DNA from: Natronomonas sp.
GTDB taxonomy: Archaea > Halobacteriota > Halobacteria > Halobacteriales > Haloarculaceae
DNA: 6,970 nt
NCBI GenBank assembly: GCA_007135435.1
Contig: SLIW01000332.1
Span: 1 to 6,970 of the forward strand
Direction: 5' to 3'
Shown here: positions 1 through 6,033 of the stretch, piece after piece
Position numbering within the stretch: the stretch's first letter is position 1
How the letters are laid out: each line of letters begins with the position of its first letter
Program-made: the position numbers and the translations under genes
Notes under the pieces: model-generated
What the model was told of the DNA's origin: nothing
Databases searched by the model: none
Seen by the model: only the letters and a program-made list of their open reading frames with translations

Positions 1-931
1 CGCCGACGGCGTCGAACCCGGCACCGCTGACGACGCGTCGGCGCCGGACCCGACCGGCAGGGCAGCCCCCGAGTCCGACGCCACTATCCGCCAGTATCTC
101 GACGACCGGGGCTTCTCGGAGGCGTTCGTCGAGAACTTCTTCGAGCCGTTCTACGGCGGGATCACGCTGGACCGCTCGCTGTCGGCCTCCAGTGCGATCT
201 TCGAGTACACCTTCAGCATGCTCGACGAGGGGAAGACCGCGGTGCCGGCGGAGGGGATGGGTGCGGTTCCGGCGCAGCTCCGCGACCGGGCGGAGGCCGC
301 CGGTGCCGTCGTCCGGACGAACAAGCGCGTGACCGGACTCGACGTGGACGACGACGGCGAGGGGGTGACCGTCGTCGCCGAGAACGAGCGGGTGTTCCCC
401 GACGCCGCCGTCGTCGCGACCGACCCGGTGACGGCCGGCGAGCTGACGGGTGTCGACACGCCGACGGAGGCGCGGGGGTGCGTGACGGTCCACTGCTCGT
501 TGCCGGCCCACCAGTCGCTCGACACCGGCCGACGACTGCTGCTGAACGCGGCCGACGCCCGCCCGAACACCGTCGCGCCGATGAGCGCCGTCGCCCCCGA
601 GTACGCCCCGGCCGACGGCGACCGGCAGCTCCTCTCGGCGACGTTCCTGGGCGAGCAGGACGCCGACGACCCGGCGCTCGCCGAGGAGGTCCGCGACGCG
701 CTCGAGGCCTGGTACCCGGAGAACCACTTCGGCGACCTCGCGGTGGTCGGCGTCGACCGCGTCTCGTTCGCCCAGTTCGCCCAGCCGCCGGGCTTCCGCG
801 CGTCGATGCCGGCCGTCGACGAGCCGGCCGGCCCGGTCTTCCTCGCCGGCGACTACACCAGGTGGTCGTCGATCCAGGGCGCCCTCGAGAGCGGCCGACG
901 GGCGGCAACGGCCGTCCTCGAAGCTCCGTAG
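1..931 (+). CDS. FAD-dependent oxidoreductase (amine oxidase / phytoene desaturase-like), 5' end missing
   Basis: The reading frame is open from base 2 to a TAG at 929-931, giving 309 visible residues; the N-terminus with the Rossmann dinucleotide motif lies outside the window. The family (COG1232/COG1233-like flavin amine oxidases, protoporphyrinogen oxidases and carotenoid desaturases) uses FAD to oxidise or isomerise small substrates in the cytoplasm or at the membrane. Seen here: a FFEPFYGGITLDRSL segment and a GMGAVPAQL segment typical of the middle of these proteins; a VVATDP segment closing the second FAD-contacting region; and a C-terminal FAD-binding signature VFLAGDYTRWSSIQGALESG followed by RRAA. 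An acidic, low-complexity stretch (DGVEPGTADD...) starts the visible part and is probably a haloarchaeal linker. The gene converges on the metallophosphoesterase with a 78-base gap. The substrate cannot be read from the sequence; the family call is secure. Confidence 0.88.
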   Translation, partial: ADGVEPGTADDASAPDPTGRAAPESDATIRQYLDDRGFSEAFVENFFEPFYGGITLDRSLSASSAIFEYTFSMLDEGKTAVPAEGMGAVPAQLRDRAEAAGAVVRTNKRVTGLDVDDDGEGVTVVAENERVFPDAAVVATDPVTAGELTGVDTPTEARGCVTVHCSLPAHQSLDTGRRLLLNAADARPNTVAPMSAVAPEYAPADGDRQLLSATFLGEQDADDPALAEEVRDALEAWYPENHFGDLAVVGVDRVSFAQFAQPPGFRASMPAVDEPAGPVFLAGDYTRWSSIQGALESGRRAATAVLEAP

Positions 932-1009
932 TACCGAGACTCACGGAGAACCTGACTCGCCGCGCGCTAGACGGCTCCCGGGCGCGGCCGAGTGTCCCAC
1001 GCCTCGGCC

Positions 1010-1726
1010 CTACAGCAACCGCCGGAGCTCGCCGAGCGGAGGGAACTCGAGGGTCTCGTCCGCCGACTCGTCGCGGACGATCGGCCGGAGCGCCGCGGCG
1101 TCCGTCACCAGCGGCGACTGGAAGTCGCGCGCGTGCATCCCGTTCACCGCGGTCCCGGCGGGGAGGCGGCTGAACGCCGGTAGCATCAGCACGCCCGCGC
1201 CCTCGAACTGGTCGGTCCCGAACAGGTAGCACGGTCGGCGGGTCCCCTCGATCTCGATGGTCGGGTGATCGTGGCCGACGACGTACCAGTCGGCGTCGCG
1301 CGACGGTGGGGAGTGGCCGTGCGTGACGACCACGTCGAGGTCCCCCCCGGGATCGCCGGTGGGTACCGAGATGCGGTGTTCCTCCCGGGTCGGCCCCTCC
1401 CAGACGTCGTCGAGCAACGGATCGTGGTTCCCCGGCGTCACGACGAACTCGGACCCCACGTCGGCGGCCCGTCGATGGAGCCCGTCGAGGGTCTCCAGCA
1501 CGCCCGCCGGGAGGCTGCCGAACGAGTGCAGCAGGTCGCCGGCGACGATCGTCGAGGCGGGTTCGTACCGCTCCAGGAGCGCGCCGAACCGCTCCAGGAG
1601 GTCCTCGTGCTCGCCGAGCCGCAGTTCCACGTTCGAGGCCGCGTCCTTGCCGACGTGGAGATCGGCACAGACCAGCGCGTCGGCGGCCGGGAGGTAGATC
1701 GCCCTGTCCCGCGGCGCGAACTCCAT
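1010..1726 (-). CDS. Metallophosphoesterase, SbcD/Mre11-related archaeal type (COG1407)
   Basis: A 238-residue calcineurin-like phosphoesterase, predicted to hydrolyse phosphoester bonds with a two-metal centre in the cytoplasm. The family motifs appear in order: DLH at residues 22-24, GD at 63-64, GNHD at 99-102, THGH at 135-138 and GHDH at 151-154. The length and the single-domain layout with these five motifs match archaeal ICC-like phosphoesterases (COG1407, TIGR00024), relatives of the nuclease SbcD/Mre11 and of the bacterial ligase-associated enzyme PdeM. A role in nucleic-acid repair is therefore possible but not shown. The start MEFAPRD was chosen because an open frame upstream of it has no recognisable protein character, and a TATA-like CTTTTC lies about 26 bases before this ATG, which would fit a leaderless mRNA. 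It follows the 72-residue gene after 155 bases and is convergent with the FAD oxidoreductase. Confidence 0.9.
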   Translation of the reverse strand: MEFAPRDRAIYLPAADALVCADLHVGKDAASNVELRLGEHEDLLERFGALLERYEPASTIVAGDLLHSFGSLPAGVLETLDGLHRRAADVGSEFVVTPGNHDPLLDDVWEGPTREEHRISVPTGDPGGDLDVVVTHGHSPPSRDADWYVVGHDHPTIEIEGTRRPCYLFGTDQFEGAGVLMLPAFSRLPAGTAVNGMHARDFQSPLVTDAAALRPIVRDESADETLEFPPLGELRRLL

Positions 1727-1748
1727 GCGGGCGCGAGGGACTACGGGG

Positions 1749-1754
1749 GAAAAG
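1749..1754 (-). promoter_or_regulatory. Possible TATA element for the metallophosphoesterase
   Basis: The minus strand reads GCTTTTCC with its centre about 26 bases before the ATG at 1726, the spacing seen at the stronger promoters of this window. A second AT-rich stretch, GGTAAAGAATT (about 1786-1797), would instead give a leader of about 40 bases. Which of the two is used cannot be decided by eye. Confidence 0.35.
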
Positions 1755-1881
1755 CGTTGCCGGCCGGCGGCTCGTACGGACGGTCGGAATTCTTTACCGC
1801 CCGTTGACCGGAGTCCCTCAAGACAATTGCTGAAACCCGGGGCTCGAATTGCGGTCTCGAGAACAGGGACACCCGTCCGTA

Positions 1882-2100
1882 TCAGGCCGACCCGTCCTCG
1901 ATGCGCCCCTTGGCCCGCTGGACCGCCTCGTAGTACGTAGCCGCGTCGGCCCGGTAGACGAACTCCGCCAGCTCCTCGTGGCCCAGGTCCTGGGCGGCGA
2001 ACTGGGCGCCCATGTAGTTGTAGTCGTCGTCGAGCATCTCCGACTCGAGGACGTCGCGGAGCTGCGCGACGACCTCCTCGGTGACCGGTTCGCGTGGCAT
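1882..2100 (-). CDS. Conserved-looking small acidic protein of unknown function, 72 aa
   Basis: A complete 72-residue frame from ATG (2098-2100) to TGA (1882-1884). I do not recognise the family. The protein begins MPREPVTEEVVAQLRDVLES and continues with an aromatic-rich segment (DDDYNYMGAQF) and a probable helical C-terminal half (HEELAEFVYRADAATYYEAV). Its alternating acidic/hydrophobic composition is like that of other haloarchaeal cytosolic proteins. There are no Cys residues, signal peptide or membrane segment. It lies between the PAC2 gene (191 bases upstream) and the metallophosphoesterase (155 bases downstream), all on the minus strand. A TCTTACC element about 37 bases before the start and a GAGGA just upstream of the ATG suggest its own promoter with a short leader. 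The protein-like composition makes a real gene likely; the function is unknown. Confidence 0.75.
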   Translation of the reverse strand: MPREPVTEEVVAQLRDVLESEMLDDDYNYMGAQFAAQDLGHEELAEFVYRADAATYYEAVQRAKGRIEDGSA

Positions 2101-2133
2101 GAGCGTCCTCGTGCAGCACCTAGCGCCGTCGAC

Positions 2134-2140
2134 GGTAAGA
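2134..2140 (-). promoter_or_regulatory. Possible TATA element for the 72-aa gene
   Basis: The minus strand reads TCTTACC centred about 37 bases before the ATG at 2100, predicting a leader of about 10 bases. GAGGA lies in that leader near -10 and could act as a weak Shine-Dalgarno sequence. Confidence 0.35.
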
Positions 2141-2203
2141 GGGTGTTGGACCGACGTCGCCGCCGGGTCGGCGCGGAACGCGGACGTCGACGACGGCGGG
2201 TCT

Positions 2204-2235
2204 CCTTGGGGTCCACCCGGCGTCGGTCCCCAGGG
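2204..2235. other. Imperfect stem-loop in the PAC2 / 72-aa intergenic region
   Basis: Arms CCTTGGGGTCC (2204-2214) and GGTCCCCAGGG (2225-2235) pair over 11 positions with one G-T pair and one mismatch around a 10-base loop. It lies 57 bases past the PAC2 stop and more than 100 bases before the 72-aa start. It could be a transcript-end structure, but archaeal terminators mainly need T-tracts and none follows directly. An AT-rich CATATTTCC (minus strand, about 2266-2274) lies between the PAC2 stop and the hairpin. The rest of 2101-2291 shows no gene. Confidence 0.3.
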
Positions 2236-2291
2236 TCTGCCCCCGGGGTCGGCCCTCGCGGTCGGAAATATGACGGATCCAGCGGGGGCCC

Positions 2292-3041
2292 TCAGCCGAT
2301 GTACCGGAGGTCCTCGTCGCCCGTCGGTGCGCCCTGCTCCATCTGCCGGATGCGCGTGACGACCTCTTCCATCTCCTCGGCGCGGTCCTCGAGGGCCTCG
2401 TAGCCGACCTCGAAGTCGGCGGCCTCCTGGAGCGCCTCCAGGACGGCGCGGGCGCTCTTGGGGTCGACGAGGTACCCGCTGGTCTCGCCCATCAGGCAGG
2501 CCGCCTCGAAGCCGCGGCGCTCGCCGAGGCCAAGGAGGAGCCCCGAGACGCCGACGATGCCCCCGGCGGGTTCCTTCTCGCGGAACTCGACCCCCACGCC
2601 CTCGAGCTCCTCGACGAGGGTCGCCGACGTCGCGGCGCCGAGGACGCTGGGCTCGTCGACCAGCTCGCCGGTGGGGACGCCGCCGAGCGCGTAGATCCGC
2701 TCGACGTCGAACTCGTCGGCGACGTCGAGGAACGCCCCGGTGATGCGGTAGTGGCCCGGCCCGTCGGCGGCCTGGTGGTCGCCGGTGAGCACCAGCATGT
2801 CGCGGTCGGCGTCGCCGATGGCGTGGACCTCCGCGCACGCGAGGGTGGTCCGGCCGTCCTCGACGGTCACCTGCGGGGGGAAGTGCTCGGAGTAGATCCG
2901 CCGGACCAGCGTCGCGTCGAACTCCTCGAGGAGGTGCTCGGCGGCGAGCTTGCCGACGTGGCCGACCCCGGGCAGGCCCTCGACGAGCACCGGCGACTCG
3001 AGCGACGGATCCGCCAGCGTCTCGATGTCGAACGCGTCCAT
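2292..3041 (-). CDS. PAC2-family protein (proteasome assembly chaperone-like, COG2047)
   Basis: A 249-residue cytosolic protein of the PAC2 family, whose archaeal members are related to eukaryotic proteasome assembly chaperones and can bind the 20S proteasome. Visible hallmarks are EGLPGVGHVGKLAAEHLLEE at 21-40, SEHFPPQV at 51-58, a GHYRITG segment at 96-102, ALGGVPTGE at 118-126, GLLLGLGERRG at 167-177 and ETSGYLVDPKSA at 186-197. An acidic helical tail ends in DLRYIG. Tyr is third from the end, so this is close to but not exactly the hydrophobic-Tyr-X proteasome-docking tail. The length is typical. It follows nop10 in the gene order conserved across archaea, but 297 bases away and with its own TATA element, so it is probably transcribed separately here. 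The family call is secure; proteasome binding is inferred. Confidence 0.9.
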   Translation of the reverse strand: MDAFDIETLADPSLESPVLVEGLPGVGHVGKLAAEHLLEEFDATLVRRIYSEHFPPQVTVEDGRTTLACAEVHAIGDADRDMLVLTGDHQAADGPGHYRITGAFLDVADEFDVERIYALGGVPTGELVDEPSVLGAATSATLVEELEGVGVEFREKEPAGGIVGVSGLLLGLGERRGFEAACLMGETSGYLVDPKSARAVLEALQEAADFEVGYEALEDRAEEMEEVVTRIRQMEQGAPTGDEDLRYIG

Positions 3042-3064
3042 GCGACACAGACGCGTCCCGCCCG

Positions 3065-3070
3065 CTTAAG
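3065..3070 (-). promoter_or_regulatory. TATA element of the PAC2 gene (leaderless mRNA predicted)
   Basis: The minus strand reads GTTCTTAAGCGG; the CTTAAG core is centred about 26-27 bases before the ATG at 3041. With the usual archaeal TATA-to-start distance, transcription would begin at or next to the ATG. There is no Shine-Dalgarno sequence, which agrees with leaderless translation. Confidence 0.6.
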
Positions 3071-3085
3071 AACGCGGCGATGTGT

Positions 3086-3206
3086 CGACCCACCGTCGGG
3101 TCGTCGTCGGGTCACTGTCCGGTCGTCGTCGGGGCGCCATCGGGGCGCCGTCGGGTCGTCGTCGCGTCACCGTCGGGTCACCGTCGGGTCGTCGTCGGCC
3201 TGCTCG
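3086..3206. repeat. 11-nt tandem repeat array (consensus CGGGTCGTCGT)
   Basis: Nine consecutive 11-base units run from 3097 to 3195, with degenerate half-recognisable units at 3086-3096 and 3196-3206. Units at 3097, 3152 and 3185 are identical (CGGGTCGTCGT); others vary to CGGGTCACTGT, CGGGGCGCCAT, CGGGGCGCCGT, CGCGTCACCGT and CGGGTCACCGT. The unit is not a multiple of three, so the array is non-coding. It fills much of the gap between nop10 and the PAC2 promoter; the remaining 3207-3338 shows nothing except a 5-bp ATGGG/CCCAT inverted repeat at 3231-3245. The array would be transcribed only if aif2a-nop10 transcripts run on. Confidence 0.85.
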
Positions 3207-3338
3207 CGACGGCTCCTCCACGATCTCCCGATGGGACGCACCCATGCGAGCCGGTTCTGACCCCCCGCACCACCGCGCGCCACCGTTCCCTCGAGCCCCT
3301 TGCCACGCCCAACCCCCGTCGACCGACGTGCCGGCTCC

Positions 3339-3521
3339 TCACTCCTCCGCTCGACGGCGCGCCCGCCGTCGGTACTCCCCGTAGGGGTCCGCCGGGTCGA
3401 ACGGGGCCGGCGCGCTGTTCACCGCAGGGCCGTCGCAGGCGGGACACGTCTCGCCCAGCGTGTAGACCGGTCGGTCGTGTTCGTCCTCCCACGCCGCGCA
3501 GATCCGGATGTCGGACTTCAT
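3339..3521 (-). CDS. nop10: Nop10, H/ACA ribonucleoprotein component
   Basis: A 60-residue protein matching archaeal Nop10 in length and layout. Nop10 binds Cbf5 in the box H/ACA RNP that converts uridine to pseudouridine in rRNA and helps Cbf5 in tRNA. Seen here: a short N-terminal strand (MKSDIRIC), CPAC at residues 26-29, then the linker PAPFDPADPYGEYRRRARRR, whose DPYGEYRR motif is diagnostic of the family. Canonical archaeal Nop10 has two CxxC pairs; here the first is reduced to a single Cys at residue 8, so a four-Cys zinc site cannot form in the usual way. The ATG at 3521 lies 67 bases after the aIF2-alpha stop with no TATA element between them, so the two are probably cotranscribed. 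No strong Shine-Dalgarno is seen; a GAGGGAG about 15 bases upstream is the nearest candidate. Confidence 0.93.
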   Translation of the reverse strand: MKSDIRICAAWEDEHDRPVYTLGETCPACDGPAVNSAPAPFDPADPYGEYRRRARRRAEE

Positions 3522-3588
3522 CTCAGGTCATCTCACTCCCTCGCACTCCATCTCGCACGTCGTCGGCCCCCCGATCCCGATGGGGCGC

Positions 3589-4389
3589 TCACTCGTCGTC
3601 GGTCTTCCGCTCGCGGTGGAATCCGGCGGTGCCACCGGCCGCCTCGATGGTCTCCCGTGCCCGGGTGACGCTCGCCTCGAGGGCCGACTCCGCGGTCTTG
3701 TAGTTCGGTGCCCTCACCCTGATGCGGTACTCGGGGGAGCCGACGTAGGTCACGTCCAGGTCCACCTCGTCGGGGACCTCGCCGTCGCCCTCGGCGGCCC
3801 GCAGCGCCTCCCTGACGGTCTCGACGCCGTCGGCGCCGGGCGCCGCCAGGTCGACGTAGCCGGTCACCGTCACGTAGGGGACCGAGACGTTCTCGCGGGC
3901 GGTCTCGACGATCGCCGAGACCTCCTCGTCGGCGAGGTCGACGCCCTCGAGCGCCTCGGGACCGTGGATGGCCGTCTGCTCGAAGCCCGCGTAGAGGGAG
4001 CCGTGGGCGTCGATGAGCTCGTTCGCGACCCGCCGAAACGTCTCGTCGTCGACGTCCTCGCCGAAGGCGAGCTCCATCCACTTGTCGGCCTTGCGTTCGT
4101 TCTTCCACTCCTGGACCTTCTCGGAGCGCTGGTGGTCGTTGACGTCCTTGATCGAGAGGTCGATCTGCTGGGCGTCCTCGTCGACCTCGAGGACCTTGCA
4201 GACGACCATCTGGTCCTCGTTGACGTGGTCCCGCACGTTCTTGATCCACCCGGAGGCGACCTCGCTGACGTGGACCAGTCCGCGTTTGTCCTCGTACTCC
4301 TCGAGATCGACGAAGACGCCGAAGTCCTCGATGTCGTCGACCCGACCGACGACGAGTTCGCCCGGTGTGGGCCAGCCGGCGTATTTCAT
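3589..4389 (-). CDS. eif2a: Translation initiation factor aIF2, alpha subunit
   Basis: A 266-residue alpha subunit of the heterotrimeric initiation factor that brings Met-tRNAi to the ribosome. Seen here: an N-terminal S1 RNA-binding domain (about residues 10-85, with [20 protein letters not shown] and [13 protein letters not shown]), a helical middle domain (about 86-175) and a C-terminal alpha-beta domain (about 176-260) that in the family contacts the gamma subunit. The VASGW stretch corresponds to the loop holding the phosphorylatable Ser of eukaryotic eIF2-alpha. From memory, Ser46 aligns with Ser48 of the Pyrococcus protein, while the eukaryotic Ser51 column is Ala here. The start MKYAGWP was chosen because haloarchaeal homologues begin this way and a TATA element sits 28 bases upstream; in-frame ATG at 4395 is a less likely alternative. 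It probably forms an operon with nop10. Confidence 0.95.
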   Translation of the reverse strand: MKYAGWPTPGELVVGRVDDIEDFGVFVDLEEYEDKRGLVHVSEVASGWIKNVRDHVNEDQMVVCKVLEVDEDAQQIDLSIKDVNDHQRSEKVQEWKNERKADKWMELAFGEDVDDETFRRVANELIDAHGSLYAGFEQTAIHGPEALEGVDLADEEVSAIVETARENVSVPYVTVTGYVDLAAPGADGVETVREALRAAEGDGEVPDEVDLDVTYVGSPEYRIRVRAPNYKTAESALEASVTRARETIEAAGGTAGFHRERKTDDE

Positions 4390-4413
4390 ACCCATCGCTA
4401 CCCCCGTGACGAG

Positions 4414-4420
4414 AATAAAA
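4414..4420 (-). promoter_or_regulatory. TATA element of the aIF2-alpha gene (leaderless mRNA predicted)
   Basis: The minus strand reads GCTTTTATTC, with TTTTATT centred about 28 bases before the ATG at 4389. This is one of the clearest AT-rich islands in a GC-rich stretch and predicts a start site within one or two bases of the ATG. No Shine-Dalgarno sequence precedes the start. The rest of the 131-base gap up to 4520 shows no gene. Confidence 0.65.
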
Positions 4421-4520
4421 GCACCGTTACCGCGGCCGACCACGCCGATCGACCGGGGACGGCAGGGAGCAGTCGGGTGCGGCCGGATTCGACCGCCCCT
4501 AGAGCGATGGCGACGCCGGC

Positions 4521-5579
4521 CTAGAACAGGCCGTCGTCGTCCTCTTCGTCGTCATCGTCGCCGTTGAAGATGCCGTCGTCGTCCTCTTCGTCGTCGTCCA
4601 CGTCGACGTCGTCGTCATCGTCATCCACGTCGACGTCGTCATCATCGTCATCCACGTCGACGTCGTCGTCATCGTCGTCGACATCTACGTCGTCATCCTC
4701 GTCGTCGACCGCCGGTTCCTCCTCGGGGTCGTCGAGGGAGATCTGGACGAGCAACGCCTCGCCGTCCTCTTCAGGGGTCGGTTCATCCATGCCGACGTCG
4801 TCGTCGTCCTCATCATCGTCGTCCACGCCGACGTCGTCGTCATCGTCGTCTAGGTCGTCATCGTCGTCTAGGTCGTCATCGTCGTCTAGGTCGTCGTCGT
4901 CGTCTTCATCGACGTCGACCTCGTCGTCCTCGTCGTCCTCGTCGTCGACACCGGGATCGTCGAGGGGTTCGCCGGGGCGTCGGAGGAACTCCTCGATCTC
5001 CCCGAGGCTGATCTCGTCGTCCTGCTGGACCTCGGCGTCCGTCGGGACGAAGACGGCGGCGACGTGCGACGGCGAGAAGTCGAACTGGACGAGGTGCGCA
5101 CGGTACTCCTCGTCCTCCTCCTCGTCGACGTCGACGTCGTCGTCCTCGTCGTCATCCACGCCGACATCGTCATCCTCGTCGTCCTCATCATCGTCGTCCA
5201 CGCCGACATCGTCGTCCTCATCGTCGTCGTCCATGCCGACGTCGTCGTCCTCATCGTCGTCGTCCATGCCGACGTCGTCGTCCTCATCGTCGTCTACTTC
5301 GGCGTCGTCGTCTACCTCCGGATCGTCTTCCTCCCACGGGGTCCAGTCGATCTCCTCGGAGACGACCGTGGCGTCGGTGTTTTCCACCGCGTCGGGGTAC
5401 AGCATCAGCACGTGGTCGTCGTCCATCGCTGGATCGTCGTCCTCTTCCTGCGCGGCGATCGTGCCGACAGTGGTGCCGCCCACCGCGAGGGCGCCGGTGA
5501 CGAGTGCACCCGTCTTCATGAACGACCGTCGATCGGTACCGAGACTGTCGAAGGGGTCTCCGTCCTGGTTGTCTACCAT
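4521..5579 (-). CDS. Tat-exported hyperacidic repeat protein of unknown function, 352 aa
   Basis: I do not recognise the family. The N-terminus is a Tat signal: DRRSFMK at residues 16-22, then a hydrophobic stretch at about 24-43 ending TIAAQ, with no lipobox Cys, so a soluble, folded-before-export secreted protein is predicted. By hand count about 144 Asp and 43 Glu make up 53 percent of the chain, against one Lys (in the signal) and five Arg. Long Asp tracts at about 86-158, 207-265 and 291-350 alternate with non-repetitive islands at about 56-84 ([11 protein letters not shown]...), 159-205 ([22 protein letters not shown]...) and 266-290 ([11 protein letters not shown]). The islands have beta-strand-like hydrophobic patterns. 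The composition suggests binding of divalent cations such as Ca, but no canonical EF-hand or RTX motif is visible. It lies between rps27e and aif2a. The well-formed Tat signal supports this strand over a Ser-rich frame on the other. Confidence 0.82.
   Translation of the reverse strand: MVDNQDGDPFDSLGTDRRSFMKTGALVTGALAVGGTTVGTIAAQEEDDDPAMDDDHVLMLYPDAVENTDATVVSEEIDWTPWEEDDPEVDDDAEVDDDEDDDVGMDDDDEDDDVGMDDDDEDDDVGVDDDDEDDEDDDVGVDDDEDDDVDVDEEEDEEYRAHLVQFDFSPSHVAAVFVPTDAEVQQDDEISLGEIEEFLRRPGEPLDDPGVDDEDDEDDEVDVDEDDDDDLDDDDDLDDDDDLDDDDDDVGVDDDDEDDDDVGMDEPTPEEDGEALLVQISLDDPEEEPAVDDEDDDVDVDDDDDDVDVDDDDDDVDVDDDDDDVDVDDDEEDDDGIFNGDDDDEEDDDGLF
4598..4706. repeat. In-frame 27-nt tandem repeat in the hyperacidic gene
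   Basis: About four units of 27 bases, with equivalent positions at 4600, 4627, 4654 and 4681, encode the 9-residue unit VDVDDDDDD near the C-terminus. The first three differ only at a few third positions (GAC/GAT), as expected for recent duplication; the fourth is more diverged. Confidence 0.85.
4837..4890. repeat. In-frame 18-nt tandem repeat in the hyperacidic gene
   Basis: Three identical 18-base units (TCGTCATCGTCGTCTAGG on the plus strand) encode LDDDDD on the minus strand. The Leu codon is CTA in every copy, an unusual choice in a GC-rich haloarchaeal gene. The identity and the shared rare codon point to recent slippage or unequal exchange. Confidence 0.88.
5200..5298. repeat. In-frame 33-nt tandem repeat in the hyperacidic gene
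   Basis: Three near-identical 33-base units begin at 5200, 5233 and 5266 and encode the 11-residue unit [11 protein letters not shown] (VGV in one copy). They form part of the first acidic tract, just after the first non-acidic island. Confidence 0.85.
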
Positions 5580-5633
5580 GGTTTATCTGGTTTCGGTCGC
5601 TGCTGGCTGCGGCGCTGGCAGGGCAGGAATACG

Positions 5634-5641
5634 GTTTTTAC
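5634..5641 (-). promoter_or_regulatory. Possible TATA element of the hyperacidic gene
   Basis: The minus strand reads CGTAAAAACCG centred about 58 bases before the ATG at 5579, predicting a leader of about 30 bases. No clear Shine-Dalgarno precedes the ATG. A further minus-strand ACTTATGCC (about 5744-5752) is an alternative with a much longer leader. The 278-base gap 5580-5857 holds no gene that I can support; a pyrimidine-rich CTCTTCTTCC on the minus strand at about 5829-5838 might help end rps27e transcription. Confidence 0.35.
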
Positions 5642-5857
5642 GGCGAAAGGGACCGCGCCTGCAGGTGCAAATCCTCCTCGAAGGTCGATACCGAACGCCG
5701 GTTATCCTGTCGGTGGCCGCGTCGTCCGGGTTGGCTCGAGACCGGCATAAGTCCGCAGCGTGAACTTGCAGGTTTCAGGTCACGACGCGGGGACGGCGTC
5801 TCGATCGAAGCCGCCGAACCGGATCGACGGAAGAAGAGTATCTTCGGGGGGTGAGAC

Positions 5858-6031
5858 CTACCGCGCCTCGACAGTCTCGACGACCTCGCCGTGGAGGTCC
5901 GCCTCGCCGCCGGCCGGCGTCGCGAGCGTGGAGCCGCAGACGGCGCAGTCGACGGCGCTGGAGGCCCGCTCGAAGAGGACCTGTTCGTTCTCGCAGTCCG
6001 GGCACCTGACGCGGACGAAGTTCCCCGGCAT
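5858..6031 (-). CDS. rps27e: Ribosomal protein S27e (eS27)
   Basis: A 57-residue zinc-ribbon protein of the small ribosomal subunit in archaea and eukaryotes. The CPDC (Cys10, Cys13) and CAVC (Cys29, Cys32) pairs provide the four zinc ligands. The opening MPGNFVRVRCPDC and the central VDCAVCGSTLATP are characteristic of the archaeal family, and the length is normal. Its ATG lies 2 bases after the L44e stop. An AGGAGT overlapping the end of rpl44e serves as ribosome binding site, so the two genes form a tight bicistron. It ends in TAG at 5858. In most archaea aif2a follows closely; here the next gene is the hyperacidic exported protein. Confidence 0.96.
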   Translation of the reverse strand: MPGNFVRVRCPDCENEQVLFERASSAVDCAVCGSTLATPAGGEADLHGEVVETVEAR

Positions 6032-6033
6032 CG

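Noticed and set aside
1727..2119. N-terminal extension of the metallophosphoesterase frame
   Set aside because: The extension overlaps the 72-aa gene, has out-of-character composition, and homologues start close to the MEFAPRD methionine.
2101..3093. Long minus-strand frame fused ahead of the 72-aa protein
   Set aside because: It runs through PAC2 in another frame with Arg/Gly-rich, non-haloarchaeal composition; only its last 72 residues look like protein.
3086..3206. Array considered as a CRISPR
   Set aside because: Units of 11 nt are directly adjacent with no spacers and no cas genes nearby.
3231..3245. ATGGG-5 nt-CCCAT inverted repeat downstream of nop10
   Set aside because: A 5-bp stem without a T-tract is expected by chance in sequence of this length.
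3508..4524. 338-residue plus-strand frame opposite aif2a
   Set aside because: It is the antisense shadow of a clearly recognised gene and has a monotonous Val/Asp/Leu composition.
5655..5690. tRNA T-arm-like GCAGGTGCAAATCCTCC
   Set aside because: The T-loop is non-standard, the stem has a mismatch, and no matching acceptor or anticodon arm lies upstream, so neither a tRNA nor a clear attachment-site fragment is supported.
4564..5763. Long Ser/Thr-rich open frame on the plus strand opposite the hyperacidic gene
   Set aside because: It is the mirror of GAC/GAT repeats read as TCG/TCC/TCA. It has no signal or domain, while the minus frame has a textbook Tat signal and a sensible start.
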